From Undibacterium sp. (GTDB lineage: Bacteria; Pseudomonadota; Gammaproteobacteria; Burkholderiales; Burkholderiaceae_D): a DNA stretch of 49,893 nucleotides. Shown piece after piece: positions 35,020 through 44,356 of this stretch; position 1 is the stretch's first letter, and the number at the start of each line of letters is the position of its first letter. The DNA lies in the NCBI RefSeq assembly GCF_030651495.1, contig NZ_JAUSFI010000054.1:1-49893 (forward strand), read 5' to 3'. The position numbers and the translations under genes were made by a program. The notes beneath the pieces were generated by a model. It did no database searches and was not told where the DNA came from. It saw only the letters and a program-made list of their open reading frames with translations.

Positions 35020-37692
35020 GTGAGTTCAATCACCCCTTTATCAAATAAAAAAAACCTTATTACAGTCGATACGGATTGGCATACGTCGCCACTAAAACAT
35101 TGCCAAGATGCTATTTTTATAGCAATCGATAACGCTATCGTTTACAGTAATACGGCGGGGTTAAAACTTCTCAAGGCAAGTGACGAAAAACAGTTGCTGG
35201 GCATGTCGCCCGCAACGTTTCTGCATGACTCAAGTCATGCAGAAAATCATCTATCATTAAAATCATTACTGAAAAATAATCCGACTAGCATTGCACAATG
35301 TTGTCAATGCAAGGCGCTTGACGGTCAACTGATTAACGTTGAAGTACGCGCCAACGGGTTTATTGACAATGGTCGCAGCGCAATCCAGCTGACGTTACGC
35401 GATCTAGGCTCATCCCCATTTCCACCGGCGTTTTCGGCGAACTCAAACACACAAACCACAGCAAAACAAGCATTCAGCCGGGTCCACGAGGCACTCCATC
35501 ACGAGAAAGAAATTCTCGAAATGATAGCGCTGGATAAGCCGCTGACACACATACTGCAAGACGTCTGTGATCGCATGGAACGGCTACTTGACAATGGTGG
35601 ACTTTGCGCCATTATGCTGCTTGATTCGGGCACGCAAAGTCTGACTTTGGGTGCCGCTCCGTCATTGCCGGAAAATTTCTGTAGCGAGCTTGAAAATATA
35701 CCGGTCGGATTGAATTCAGGCTCTTGTGCGGCGGCGATTCACAACGATCTCATTACCATCGTCGAAGATATCGCGAGTAGCCCACTCTGGAAAAATTGCG
35801 CTGATATTGCACTGCAACAAGGACTGCATTCGTGCTGGTCACTGCCGATTAGAACCGCGTTCAACGTGGTACTTGGAACCATCGATGTCTACCATCATGC
35901 ACGCCACTCGCCAACAGAGGATGAGCAAGCGTTGATTATGGACGCCAGTGACCTGATTGCTCTGGCGATTGACAAAAAACACATGGAGCAAAGTCTGGAG
36001 GAAAGTGAAGAGCGCTACCGCGCTGTCGTCACCAACCTAACAGAAGGCATCATGGTGCTAGGGTCCAAAGGCCAGATTCTGACCTGCAATCCGAGTGCAG
36101 AACGCATCTTAAAAATTACCGACGCCAGTACAGTCGGTCGCAGGCATCGATATTTCAAACGCATTATCAGTGAAGACGGCAGCCAGATAAAGATTGGAGA
36201 GGATCCTGCATCAACGGTATTTCGCACTGGCACCCCCATCTTTAATCTATCGATAGGTTTGGAATTGCACGACCATACCATTGCCTGGTTGCTAGTCAAC
36301 GTGCTTCCTATCAATCAGGTCAGCAACAGCGCAACGACTGCTGTACTGATTTCATTTACCGACACCACAGAAGTCAGAGAAACTCAACGGCAACTCCATT
36401 ACATCGCCTCTCATGATGCCCTAACTGGTTTACCGAACCGGCACCAGTTGAGTCAGAGATTGACGCTTGCACTAGCAAATGCGCAGTATCAGAAAAAGAA
36501 AGTTGCAGTACTTTTTCTTGATCTGGATAGATTTAAAAACGTCAACGATACCGCAGGCCATGCCGCCGGAGATACGTTGCTGTGTGATGTCGCCACTCGT
36601 CTGAATTCGTGCATTCGCACCACTGATATGCTGGTACGATTAGGCGGAGACGAGTTTGTTATCGTTGCAGAAGATTTTGACAATGCATTGCATTTAAAGG
36701 ATTTAGCCGAACGTGTTCTGGCCAGAATGCGCGAGCCTTTTATGATTGATAGCAATGAATACCATCTTGGTTCCTCTATCGGCATTAGCATTTTTCCTCA
36801 CGACGCGTCCGACGGCCCCACTTTACTGCGTTGTGCAGATTCTGCCATGTATCTTGCCAAAGAGTCTGGGCGTAACAATTATCAGTTTTTTACGACTGAA
36901 CTTAATGTCCGCGCACAACATCGCTATGCACTGGAAAAGAATTTACGTCGCGCGCTGACAGAGCAGGAATTTCTGGTCTATTATCAACCTAAAGTTTGCC
37001 TGAAGACTTCGCGTATCGTCGGAGCAGAAGCTCTGATACGCTGGCAAATGCCAGACTTAGGCCTGATACCACCGAATGAGTTTATTCCCATTTCAGAAGA
37101 AATCGGCTTGATCCTGCCCATTGGTCGCTGGGTATTAGAGCAATCCTGCCGACAAGCAAAAATATGGCGCGAAAAATTTTCTCCCGACCTCGTTATTAGT
37201 GTCAACATCTCGCCCAAGCAATTTCAAGATCCTAGCCTCCTGCAGTTTATCCAGCAAGTCTTGAGTAATATAGGCTTACCCGGACAAGCATTGCAACTTG
37301 AAATTACTGAAGGACTACTCATGGGAGAAGCCGAATTACTGCTACCGGTATTTAATGCCATCAAAAAGCTAGGTGTCAGTATTTCTCTGGATGACTTTGG
37401 CACAGGATTTTCCTCCCTGTCTTATTTGCAACGTTTTCCAATTGACAATCTGAAAATTGACCGCTCCTTTATTCGCGACATTCCCCAGAATCAAGATTCA
37501 GTCGTGCTGACGCGCGCCATTATTGCCATGGCAAATGCACTAGGAATGAGTGTCACCGCGGAAGGTGTGGAAAAAGCAGATCAAATGTTCTTTTTAACCG
37601 ATTCTGGATGTCAGGAAATGCAAGGATTCTACTTTAGCAAGCCTTTGCCCGTCAGCGACTTTGAGAATTTACTGACAAGTCACACTCAGTAG
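35020..37692 (+). CDS. PAS-GAF-PAS-GGDEF-EAL cyclic di-GMP signalling protein
   Basis: An 890-residue bifunctional c-di-GMP protein. Domains: PAS (about 22-125), GAF (about 165-310), PAS (about 325-440), GGDEF (about 455-610) and EAL (about 630-880). The diguanylate cyclase site GGDEF at residues 542-546 is intact, with an RxxD inhibitory site (RTTD) five residues upstream. The phosphodiesterase EAL motif (EALIRW near 670) and DDFGTGFSSL (near 790) with EGVE are also intact, so both activities are possible. No transmembrane segment was seen, so it is probably cytoplasmic. The GTG start at 35020 has no clear ribosome binding site. Confidence 0.92.
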   Translation: MSSITPLSNKKNLITVDTDWHTSPLKHCQDAIFIAIDNAIVYSNTAGLKLLKASDEKQLLGMSPATFLHDSSHAENHLSLKSLLKNNPTSIAQCCQCKALDGQLINVEVRANGFIDNGRSAIQLTLRDLGSSPFPPAFSANSNTQTTAKQAFSRVHEALHHEKEILEMIALDKPLTHILQDVCDRMERLLDNGGLCAIMLLDSGTQSLTLGAAPSLPENFCSELENIPVGLNSGSCAAAIHNDLITIVEDIASSPLWKNCADIALQQGLHSCWSLPIRTAFNVVLGTIDVYHHARHSPTEDEQALIMDASDLIALAIDKKHMEQSLEESEERYRAVVTNLTEGIMVLGSKGQILTCNPSAERILKITDASTVGRRHRYFKRIISEDGSQIKIGEDPASTVFRTGTPIFNLSIGLELHDHTIAWLLVNVLPINQVSNSATTAVLISFTDTTEVRETQRQLHYIASHDALTGLPNRHQLSQRLTLALANAQYQKKKVAVLFLDLDRFKNVNDTAGHAAGDTLLCDVATRLNSCIRTTDMLVRLGGDEFVIVAEDFDNALHLKDLAERVLARMREPFMIDSNEYHLGSSIGISIFPHDASDGPTLLRCADSAMYLAKESGRNNYQFFTTELNVRAQHRYALEKNLRRALTEQEFLVYYQPKVCLKTSRIVGAEALIRWQMPDLGLIPPNEFIPISEEIGLILPIGRWVLEQSCRQAKIWREKFSPDLVISVNISPKQFQDPSLLQFIQQVLSNIGLPGQALQLEITEGLLMGEAELLLPVFNAIKKLGVSISLDDFGTGFSSLSYLQRFPIDNLKIDRSFIRDIPQNQDSVVLTRAIIAMANALGMSVTAEGVEKADQMFFLTDSGCQEMQGFYFSKPLPVSDFENLLTSHTQ

Positions 37693-37700
37693 ACTCGGAT

Positions 37701-37731
37701 TTGAGCATAGTCAAGAAAAGAAGCCTATAAT
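37701..37731 (+). promoter_or_regulatory. Putative promoter upstream of ptsN
   Basis: TATAAT (37726-37731) with TTGAGC (37701-37706), spacer 19 bp, 70 bp before the ptsN ATG. The -10 is perfect and the spacer is longer than ideal. Confidence 0.4.
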
Positions 37732-37800
37732 TTGTTCCGCGCTGGCTTTAGACAAACTACTAATTAAGGCTACCATTTCGCTGTACCATTGCTCTAGCAT

Positions 37801-38274
37801 ATGACGAATATCGCAAAAATATTACCTCCTGCCAATGTACTTCTGGATCTCGAAGTTTCCAGTAAAAAGCGCGCTTTTGAGCAGGCTGGCCTGTTGTTCG
37901 AAAACAACTGTAGTATTGCCCGGTCTACCGTATCGGACAACCTATTTGCGCGCGAACGTCTAGGCTCCACTGGCTTAGGACATGGTGTTGCCGTACCTCA
38001 TGGCAGGATTAAAGGTTTAAAAGCCCCCATCGCAGCCTTTGTCAGACTGGCGGAACCTATACCATTTGAATCGCCGGACGGGCAGCCTGTCAGTTTGCTC
38101 ATTTTTTTGCTGATGCCAGACAATGTTACTCAGCAACATCTGGAAATTCTTTCCGAAATCGCTGAAATGCTCTCGAACGAAAGCTTCCGAGAGTCGTTGA
38201 GTACAGAAATGAATGCAGCTGCCGTTTACGAAAAAATTGTTGCATGGCAACCAAATCTACAATCTATCTCTTGA
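37801..38274 (+). CDS. ptsN: PTS IIA-like nitrogen regulatory protein
   Basis: A 157-residue EIIA-Ntr protein. The phosphorylated histidine lies in HGVAVPHGRI (His67), and the C-terminal SLLIFLLMPDNVTQQHLEIL matches the family. It takes phosphate from the nitrogen PTS and regulates potassium uptake, nitrogen and phosphate stress pathways. It begins the ptsN-hprK-rapZ set that is conserved in Burkholderiales, where rpoN and hpf normally lie upstream; here a GGDEF/EAL gene lies in that position. Confidence 0.93.
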   Translation: MTNIAKILPPANVLLDLEVSSKKRAFEQAGLLFENNCSIARSTVSDNLFARERLGSTGLGHGVAVPHGRIKGLKAPIAAFVRLAEPIPFESPDGQPVSLLIFLLMPDNVTQQHLEILSEIAEMLSNESFRESLSTEMNAAAVYEKIVAWQPNLQSIS

Positions 38275-38337
38275 ATAAACTCAATTACTTCTCGCAAGCC
38301 GCGACGAATACTACGACTGATTGTTGACCCCGCCACC

Positions 38338-39282
38338 ATGCCACTATTAACCGAACTGACCATACAAAAAATCTACGACGAAAATCGTGATGCCTTACAA
38401 TTGGGGTGGTTTGCAGGCTTCTCAGGTGGTGATAAACAAATTACTGGCGACGCGACATCTTCCGCGGATCAGGTTGGCCATCTGAATCTGATCCATCCAG
38501 GGCGAATACAAGTTTTGGGGCACCAGGAACTAGCGTACTACCATAGACTTTCCCCTATTTCACGCGGAAATCTGATCAAAGAATTAGTTGCAGGCGAACC
38601 TCCCGCCCTGATCGTGGCACAAGGTTTAGAATCACCTCCTGCCTTTCTGACGACTTGCGACGACAAGAGTATTCCACTTTTTTCCACGCCACTACCAGCA
38701 GCGCAAGTGATTGATTACCTGCGCGTGTATTTATCAAAAAAATTAGCACAGCGCACTACTATGCACGGCGTCTTTATGGATGTACTCGGGGTTGGCGTGC
38801 TTATCACCGGAGAATCAGGTCTTGGCAAAAGCGAACTGGGACTTGAATTAATCTCACGCAGTCACGGTTTGGTGGCAGACGATGCGGTAGAATTTTCGCG
38901 TATAGCGCCGAATATGATAGAAGGACGTTGTCCCGATTTACTACAAAATTTACTGGAAGTACGGGGATTGGGACTGCTCGACATAAAGACCATTTTCGGT
39001 GAAACTGCGGTCCGTCGCAAAATGCGCTTGAAACTGATTGTTCACCTAATCAGGCGCAGCACCTTGGAAGAAAATTATGAACGTTTGCCCATCGATTCAC
39101 AGACTGAAGACGTATTAGGATTGCCAATAAAAAAAGTGGTGATCCCAGTCGCCGCCGGACGAAATATTGCGGTGTTGCTAGAGGCTGCGGTTCGTAACAC
39201 TATTCTTCAATTACGCGGAATTAATACCTTGGAAGATTTCATGGAAAGGCAGCGCCGCGCCATGAATGAAGATAGCGAGTAA
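38338..39282 (+). CDS. hprK: HPr kinase/phosphorylase
   Basis: A 314-residue HprK, which phosphorylates and dephosphorylates Ser46 of HPr and links carbon and phosphate signalling. The N-terminal domain (about 1-125) precedes the catalytic core with Walker [15 protein letters not shown] and the HPrK signature [10 protein letters not shown]. The C-terminal segment [26 protein letters not shown] is typical. 63 bp after ptsN and 41 bp before rapZ, likely one transcript. Confidence 0.96.
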   Translation: MPLLTELTIQKIYDENRDALQLGWFAGFSGGDKQITGDATSSADQVGHLNLIHPGRIQVLGHQELAYYHRLSPISRGNLIKELVAGEPPALIVAQGLESPPAFLTTCDDKSIPLFSTPLPAAQVIDYLRVYLSKKLAQRTTMHGVFMDVLGVGVLITGESGLGKSELGLELISRSHGLVADDAVEFSRIAPNMIEGRCPDLLQNLLEVRGLGLLDIKTIFGETAVRRKMRLKLIVHLIRRSTLEENYERLPIDSQTEDVLGLPIKKVVIPVAAGRNIAVLLEAAVRNTILQLRGINTLEDFMERQRRAMNEDSE

Positions 39283-39323
39283 GATTATCGTTCCGATCCA
39301 TCCTCCCCTCAACTTTGGTTATC

Positions 39324-40187
39324 ATGCGTATCTTGCTCATTTCTGGTATTTCTGGCTCTGGAAAATCAGTCGCCCTCAATGTAGTTGAAGATGCCGGATT
39401 TTATTGCGTAGATAACCTTCCCCCGAGTCTATTGCCCGAACTAGTATCGACACTGATAGAAGAGGGGATACAATCAGCGGCAATGGCAATTGATTCACGC
39501 AGTGCGCATTTACTGACGGGTGTTCCAGACACCATAGAAAAACTGAGACAAGATGGCCACGAAGTCAAAGTGTTATTTTTAACGGCAAGTACAGAATCGC
39601 TGGTCGCTCGTTTTTCAGAAACCCGCCGCAGTCACCCCTTATCGCATCGACTGCAAAAAAGTCAGTCCACCGCGGATCGACTTAGCCTGACCGAGTGTAT
39701 ACAAGAAGAAAGGGAAATGCTGGCGACTCTGCAATTTCTTGCTCATGTGGTAGACACGTCCAACCTAAGTCCAAATACCTTGCGCACCTGGATCAAGGAC
39801 GTAATACAGATAGAGCATGCCCCACTCACCTTGATGTTCGAGTCATTCGCATTCAAAATTGGAGTGCCACTGGATACTGACTTTGTATTTGATGTGCGTA
39901 TGCTGCCCAACCCCTATTATGATCTCAACTTACGGCCATTGACAGGACGTGACGCCCCGGTTATCAAGTACCTCAATGAGCAAGTAATGGTAGAGGATTT
40001 ATATGAGGATATTCGGCACTTTATTGAAAAGTGGTTGCCGGCATTCAAGCATGACAATCGCAGCTATCTAACAGTGGGGATCGGCTGTACGGGTGGACAG
40101 CACCGCTCAGTTTTCATGGTAGAAAAACTGGCTGAATATTTTATGAACTCTGAACAAGTATTGGTGCGCCATCGCCGCCTCATGTAA
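39324..40187 (+). CDS. rapZ: RNase adapter protein RapZ
   Basis: A 287-residue RapZ (YvcJ-type) protein with a P-loop GISGSGKSVAL, the DUF4009-like middle part and a C-terminal GIGCTGGQHRSVFM segment. In enterobacteria RapZ delivers GlmZ/GlmY small RNAs to RNase E and senses glucosamine-6-phosphate. ATG 39324 is preferred to TTG 39315. It follows hprK as in other betaproteobacteria. Confidence 0.95.
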   Translation: MRILLISGISGSGKSVALNVVEDAGFYCVDNLPPSLLPELVSTLIEEGIQSAAMAIDSRSAHLLTGVPDTIEKLRQDGHEVKVLFLTASTESLVARFSETRRSHPLSHRLQKSQSTADRLSLTECIQEEREMLATLQFLAHVVDTSNLSPNTLRTWIKDVIQIEHAPLTLMFESFAFKIGVPLDTDFVFDVRMLPNPYYDLNLRPLTGRDAPVIKYLNEQVMVEDLYEDIRHFIEKWLPAFKHDNRSYLTVGIGCTGGQHRSVFMVEKLAEYFMNSEQVLVRHRRLM

Positions 40188-40266
40188 TGAATTGAACATC
40201 ATGTCAGCACACGATCCTATCGTCCAATTCATCTAAGCTACATCCTCGATCTAAATTTGTAGTAAA

Positions 40267-40289
40267 TTCCCACCATTTTCTGGTGGGAA
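40267..40289. terminator. Hairpin between convergent rapZ and fadD
   Basis: TTCCCACCA (40267-40275) and TGGTGGGAA (40281-40289) pair perfectly, loop TTTTC. On the minus strand it is followed by the weak run TTTAC. Placement between two converging genes fits a bidirectional terminator. Confidence 0.65.
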
Positions 40290-40307
40290 AGATCTATCAA
40301 ATTCAGT

Positions 40308-41990
40308 CTATGCTGCCTTCTTTTCATCGCGTAATTCACGACGCAATATTTTACCTACATTCGTTTTTGGCAAATCGGTGCGGAACTCGATGTACTTCGG
40401 TTTCTTGTAGGCGGTAAACTGCTCCTTGCAATACTCCATCAACTGCTCAACGGTCAATGAAGGATCTTTACGGACCACAAACAGTTTGACCGCCTCACCT
40501 GAATTAGCGTCAGGTACGCCAACGCAAGCACACTCCAGTACACCTGGATGCATGGCAATTACCCCTTCAATTTCATTTGGGTAGACATTAAATCCAGATA
40601 CCAGAATCATATCTTTTTTACGATCGACTATCGTTGTGTAACCACGAAAATCCATGATACCAATATCGCCAGTCTTAAAGAAACCATCCGAAGTAAATGC
40701 ATTAGCGGTTTCATCAGGACGATTCCAATAACCAACCATTACTTGCGGGCCACGAATTGCAATTTCACCAGCATGGCCAAGTGGCAGTCGATTTCCATCA
40801 TCATCCAAAATCGCAATTTCAGTAGAAGGAATAGGCAAACCTATGGTGCCGGAAAATTCTTTGGTATTAGCAGGATTAGCTGTGGCTACTGGAGAAGTTT
40901 CTGACAGTCCATAACCTTCAGCAATCGCGCAACCAGTGATCTTGAGCCACTTATCGGCAACTGCCTTTTGTACTGCCATGCCACCACCACTACAAATTTC
41001 ATAACCTGAAAAATCAAGCTTGGCGAAATCAGGATTATTCATTAAACCGTTATATAAAGTATTTACGGCAGGGAAAATATTTACTTTGTATTTAGCTAGT
41101 TCTTTAACAAAACCCGGCATATCACGCGGATTAGGAATCAGTAAATTGAGCGCGCCAATACGGGTACCAAGTAAACTGCAAACAGTTAAGGCAAAAATAT
41201 GATAGAGCGGCAATGCGCAAACAATAATTTTTTGTTCAGTCGCATGCGCACCGGCTACGCCAGGCATCAACCAAGCGTCATTTTGCAAAACATTCGCCAC
41301 CACATTGCGGTGCGTCAGTGTAGCTCCTTTTGAAACGCCAGTAGTGCCACCAGTATATTGCAAAAATGCGATGTCATCATGCCCCAAGCTTACTGGTTGA
41401 AAAGCCAAACGAGAAGATTCGGCGATAACTTGGTTAAAACGAACTGCGCTAGGCAAGGAAAAAGCAGGTACCATTTTCTTTACGTTACGAACTACGAAAT
41501 TAACGATTGCACCTTTTACTCCACCCAACATATCCCCCATGCTGGCTACAACAATATGCTTAACGTTGGTTTTAGTAACGATCTGTTCAAGTGTGGTAGC
41601 AAAATTTTCCAAAATGAAAACTGCCTCAGCACCAGAATCTTTAAGCTGATGTTCTAATTCTCGCGGCGTGTAAAGTGGATTGACATTCACAACGACAAAA
41701 CCAGCGCGTAAAATTGCTGCCATTACGACAGGGTATTGCAAAACATTGGGCATCATGATGGCGACGCGTGCACCTTTTTTTAATCCTTTATTTTGCAACC
41801 ATGCACCAATTTTTTTAGATAAAGTATCTAGTTCGCCATAAGTGAGGAATTTATCCATACAAGCGTAGGCATTACGTGCCGCATACTTTTGAAACGACTC
41901 TTCCAGCAATTGCACTAAAGATTTGTACTGTGCGGTGTCAATCTCTGCAGGAATCCCTTCCGGGTACGATTTTAGCCAAAATTTATCCAT
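40308..41990 (-). CDS. fadD: Long-chain fatty acid-CoA ligase
   Basis: A 560-residue AMP-forming acyl-CoA synthetase. The AMP-binding P-loop is YTGGTTGVSKGATLTHRN, the second ATP motif GYGLSETSP is present, and the third lies in FKTGDIGIMDFRGYTTIVDRKKD, followed by the C-terminal lysine in LPKTNVGKILRREL. It activates long-chain fatty acids for the beta-oxidation enzymes encoded at 3-10 kb. The ATG at 41990 follows a GAGGAAATAG-type site, a usable ribosome binding site. Confidence 0.95.
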   Translation of the reverse strand: MDKFWLKSYPEGIPAEIDTAQYKSLVQLLEESFQKYAARNAYACMDKFLTYGELDTLSKKIGAWLQNKGLKKGARVAIMMPNVLQYPVVMAAILRAGFVVVNVNPLYTPRELEHQLKDSGAEAVFILENFATTLEQIVTKTNVKHIVVASMGDMLGGVKGAIVNFVVRNVKKMVPAFSLPSAVRFNQVIAESSRLAFQPVSLGHDDIAFLQYTGGTTGVSKGATLTHRNVVANVLQNDAWLMPGVAGAHATEQKIIVCALPLYHIFALTVCSLLGTRIGALNLLIPNPRDMPGFVKELAKYKVNIFPAVNTLYNGLMNNPDFAKLDFSGYEICSGGGMAVQKAVADKWLKITGCAIAEGYGLSETSPVATANPANTKEFSGTIGLPIPSTEIAILDDDGNRLPLGHAGEIAIRGPQVMVGYWNRPDETANAFTSDGFFKTGDIGIMDFRGYTTIVDRKKDMILVSGFNVYPNEIEGVIAMHPGVLECACVGVPDANSGEAVKLFVVRKDPSLTVEQLMEYCKEQFTAYKKPKYIEFRTDLPKTNVGKILRRELRDEKKAA

Positions 41991-42129
41991 ACTATTTCCT
42001 CGTCTCTGATTGTTGTTCTATTGAATTGGAGTCGATGACATATCTGTTGACAGACGTCATCAAGCTGCACAACACGATGCATGATCTCGATGCTATCGGC
42101 TAAGATGACCGAAAGCAAGTCTTTTGCAT

Positions 42130-42169
42130 GTATATTGAACATATCCTCTAGGATATGTTCAATATACAA
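42130..42169. repeat. Nearly uninterrupted 40-bp inverted repeat
   Basis: A 19-bp arm (42130-42148, starting TGTATATTGAACATATCC) is followed by CT and then its perfect complement (42151-42169). The whole sits between fadD (start 41990) and the molybdopterin oxidoreductase gene (end 42225), both on the minus strand. No T-run follows on either side of the stem in the sense of a normal terminator. Confidence 0.75.
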
Positions 42170-42224
42170 ATGCTATGGGTAAAAAAAATTTAGCATTCTC
42201 CGTTCTCAATGACATATTCTTTTT

Positions 42225-44303
42225 TTATAATTTTTCCACCTGAACCAATACATCATAAAAAGTAGGTCCGCCTCCCATATCGGTCAAACGCTGACTGGTC
42301 ACTTCATTGGCATTCTTGTGATCAGATGCAATTTTTTTCCACCAGATCGACAATCCAACTACTAAGCCCTGACGTGCTTTGTCTGTAACACGCGCCAAGG
42401 CTACAAACGAACCTCGATCATTATGTATCCGCACCTTATCGCCACTGACAATTTGACGTTGCGCCGCATCCACAGGATGAATATCTAGGTGTGGCTCACC
42501 TTCAGTATCACGCAAGCTTTGTACATTAACAAAACTGGAGTTCAAAAAATTTCGTGCCGGTGGCGAAATCATGGCGAGTGGGTATTTTGCGGCCTGGACC
42601 GGATTACTTGTCACTGATTCATACGGTGGAATATATGTAGGTAAAGGATCAAGCCCATCCGCCAACATTTGTTGACTATAAAACTCACACTTACCGGACT
42701 GGGTAGCAAAACCTCCTTGCGCAAACGGAGCGTCCGGCACACATAACTTAGTCCAGCCTGTTTTTTTCAGTGAAGACCAATCAAAATGAATCGCACGAGG
42801 ATCTGTTCGTTTAAAAGCCTTAGCGGCTATCTGATCATCCGATTCTGTAAAACATGGATCATCAAAACCCATGCGTTGTGCCAGTAAGCGGAAAATTTCG
42901 GTATTCGGCTTTGCCTCACCCAACGGTTTAATCGCAGGATTGTTCGCCATCATATACAAATGGCCATAAGCACTATGCACATCCGTGTGTTCAAGTTGCG
43001 TAGTAGCTGGCAGCAGTATATCGGCATAATCAGCAGTATCCGTCTGAAAATGCTCCAACACTACCGTGAACAAATCTTCTCTGGCAAACCCCTTAGCAAC
43101 GACACCAGATTCTGGAGCAACTGCAACAGGATTCGAGTTATAAACGATTATCGCCTCAATTTTAGGGCCAAAGTTAGTTGAGGAAGCTCGCAATAAATCA
43201 TCACCGATAGTGCTCATATTTATAGTGCGCTGAATCTGCCCTTCGGGAAATAAGTCGGGGCGCTGCAAAGCATCCATGTCTTTAGGAAAAGTATCGGACA
43301 AAGACAGTTGCACGCCACCAGCCGGATGCTTCCACGCGCCGACTAAGGCGGGTAAACAGGCGATATTACGTACCGCCATACCGCCACCATGTACGCGCTG
43401 CACTCCGTAATTCATCCGTATCATGCTGGCTTCGCCCCGTTGCGCGCACTCGCCATAAGCACGCGCCAATGCAATCACTTCTTCACTACTAATGCCGCAA
43501 ACTTGTGCGACTTTTTCTGGAGGCCATTCTTGTACGCGCTGACTTAGCTGATTAAATCCAAGAGTATATTGGGCGATGTAATCGTGATCTAGGAAGCCCT
43601 CTCGAATGAGCACATGCATGATCCCAAGTGCGAGCGCGGCATCAGTTCCAGGTAATAAAGCAATATGCTGATGGCATTTTTCTGCCGTCAACGAACGATA
43701 TGGATCAATCGCAATTAGTTTGGCACCTTTGCGCTTAGCCTCTTGTACACGCATCCAGAAATGTAGGTTGGAAGCGATCGGGTTTCCACCCCAAATGATG
43801 ATCAATTGAGCATTTTGCGTCTGCTCGAGGTCAGTACCAATCCGTGCGCCCAACGTATATTTGTAACCTGCGCCCCCCGCCGTAGCACAGATCGTTCGAT
43901 CCAAGAACGATGCGCCGATTTGATGAAAAAAACGTTGCGACATGCTATCGCCCTGAACCAAGCCCATCGTCCCGGCATAGCTATATGGCAGCACGGCTAA
44001 AGGATTTTTTGCTGCGACTATCTTGAGACGTGATGCGATTGCATCAAGTGCCTCATCCCAACTAATTCTTTCAAATTTTCCCTCGCCTTTTTTTCCTATC
44101 CTTTTTTGTGGATACAGCAATCTATCCTTATGATAAGTTCTTTCTGTGTATCGCGATACCTTAGTACACAAAACACCGGCAGTCGTAGGATGATCAGGAT
44201 CGCCGCGTACTTCAGTTGCTACACCATCTGTGACAGTGACATGCAATGCGCACGTATCAGGACAATCATGCGGGCAGACTGCACGGATGATGTTTGAGGT
44301 CAT
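42225..44303 (-). CDS. Molybdopterin-dependent oxidoreductase (DMSO reductase superfamily)
   Basis: A 692-residue catalytic subunit that binds Mo-bis-MGD. The N-terminal 4Fe-4S motif is CPHDCPDTC with a final Cys in VLCTKV about 30 residues later. The molybdopterin-binding body includes WGGNPIASN and the C-terminal ARNFLNSSFVNVQ. By position, the Cys in DRTICATAGGAGY may be the Mo ligand as in NapA-type enzymes (inference). No electron-transfer subunit or TAT motif is visible, so it is probably a cytoplasmic enzyme whose substrate is unknown. It lies 54 bp downstream of the glxR-like gene. Confidence 0.85.
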   Translation of the reverse strand: MTSNIIRAVCPHDCPDTCALHVTVTDGVATEVRGDPDHPTTAGVLCTKVSRYTERTYHKDRLLYPQKRIGKKGEGKFERISWDEALDAIASRLKIVAAKNPLAVLPYSYAGTMGLVQGDSMSQRFFHQIGASFLDRTICATAGGAGYKYTLGARIGTDLEQTQNAQLIIIWGGNPIASNLHFWMRVQEAKRKGAKLIAIDPYRSLTAEKCHQHIALLPGTDAALALGIMHVLIREGFLDHDYIAQYTLGFNQLSQRVQEWPPEKVAQVCGISSEEVIALARAYGECAQRGEASMIRMNYGVQRVHGGGMAVRNIACLPALVGAWKHPAGGVQLSLSDTFPKDMDALQRPDLFPEGQIQRTINMSTIGDDLLRASSTNFGPKIEAIIVYNSNPVAVAPESGVVAKGFAREDLFTVVLEHFQTDTADYADILLPATTQLEHTDVHSAYGHLYMMANNPAIKPLGEAKPNTEIFRLLAQRMGFDDPCFTESDDQIAAKAFKRTDPRAIHFDWSSLKKTGWTKLCVPDAPFAQGGFATQSGKCEFYSQQMLADGLDPLPTYIPPYESVTSNPVQAAKYPLAMISPPARNFLNSSFVNVQSLRDTEGEPHLDIHPVDAAQRQIVSGDKVRIHNDRGSFVALARVTDKARQGLVVGLSIWWKKIASDHKNANEVTSQRLTDMGGGPTFYDVLVQVEKL

Positions 44304-44356
44304 ATAAGTTCTTTCAATATCCTATTTTTTAAAAGTCCAACTACAAATCAGTTGGT

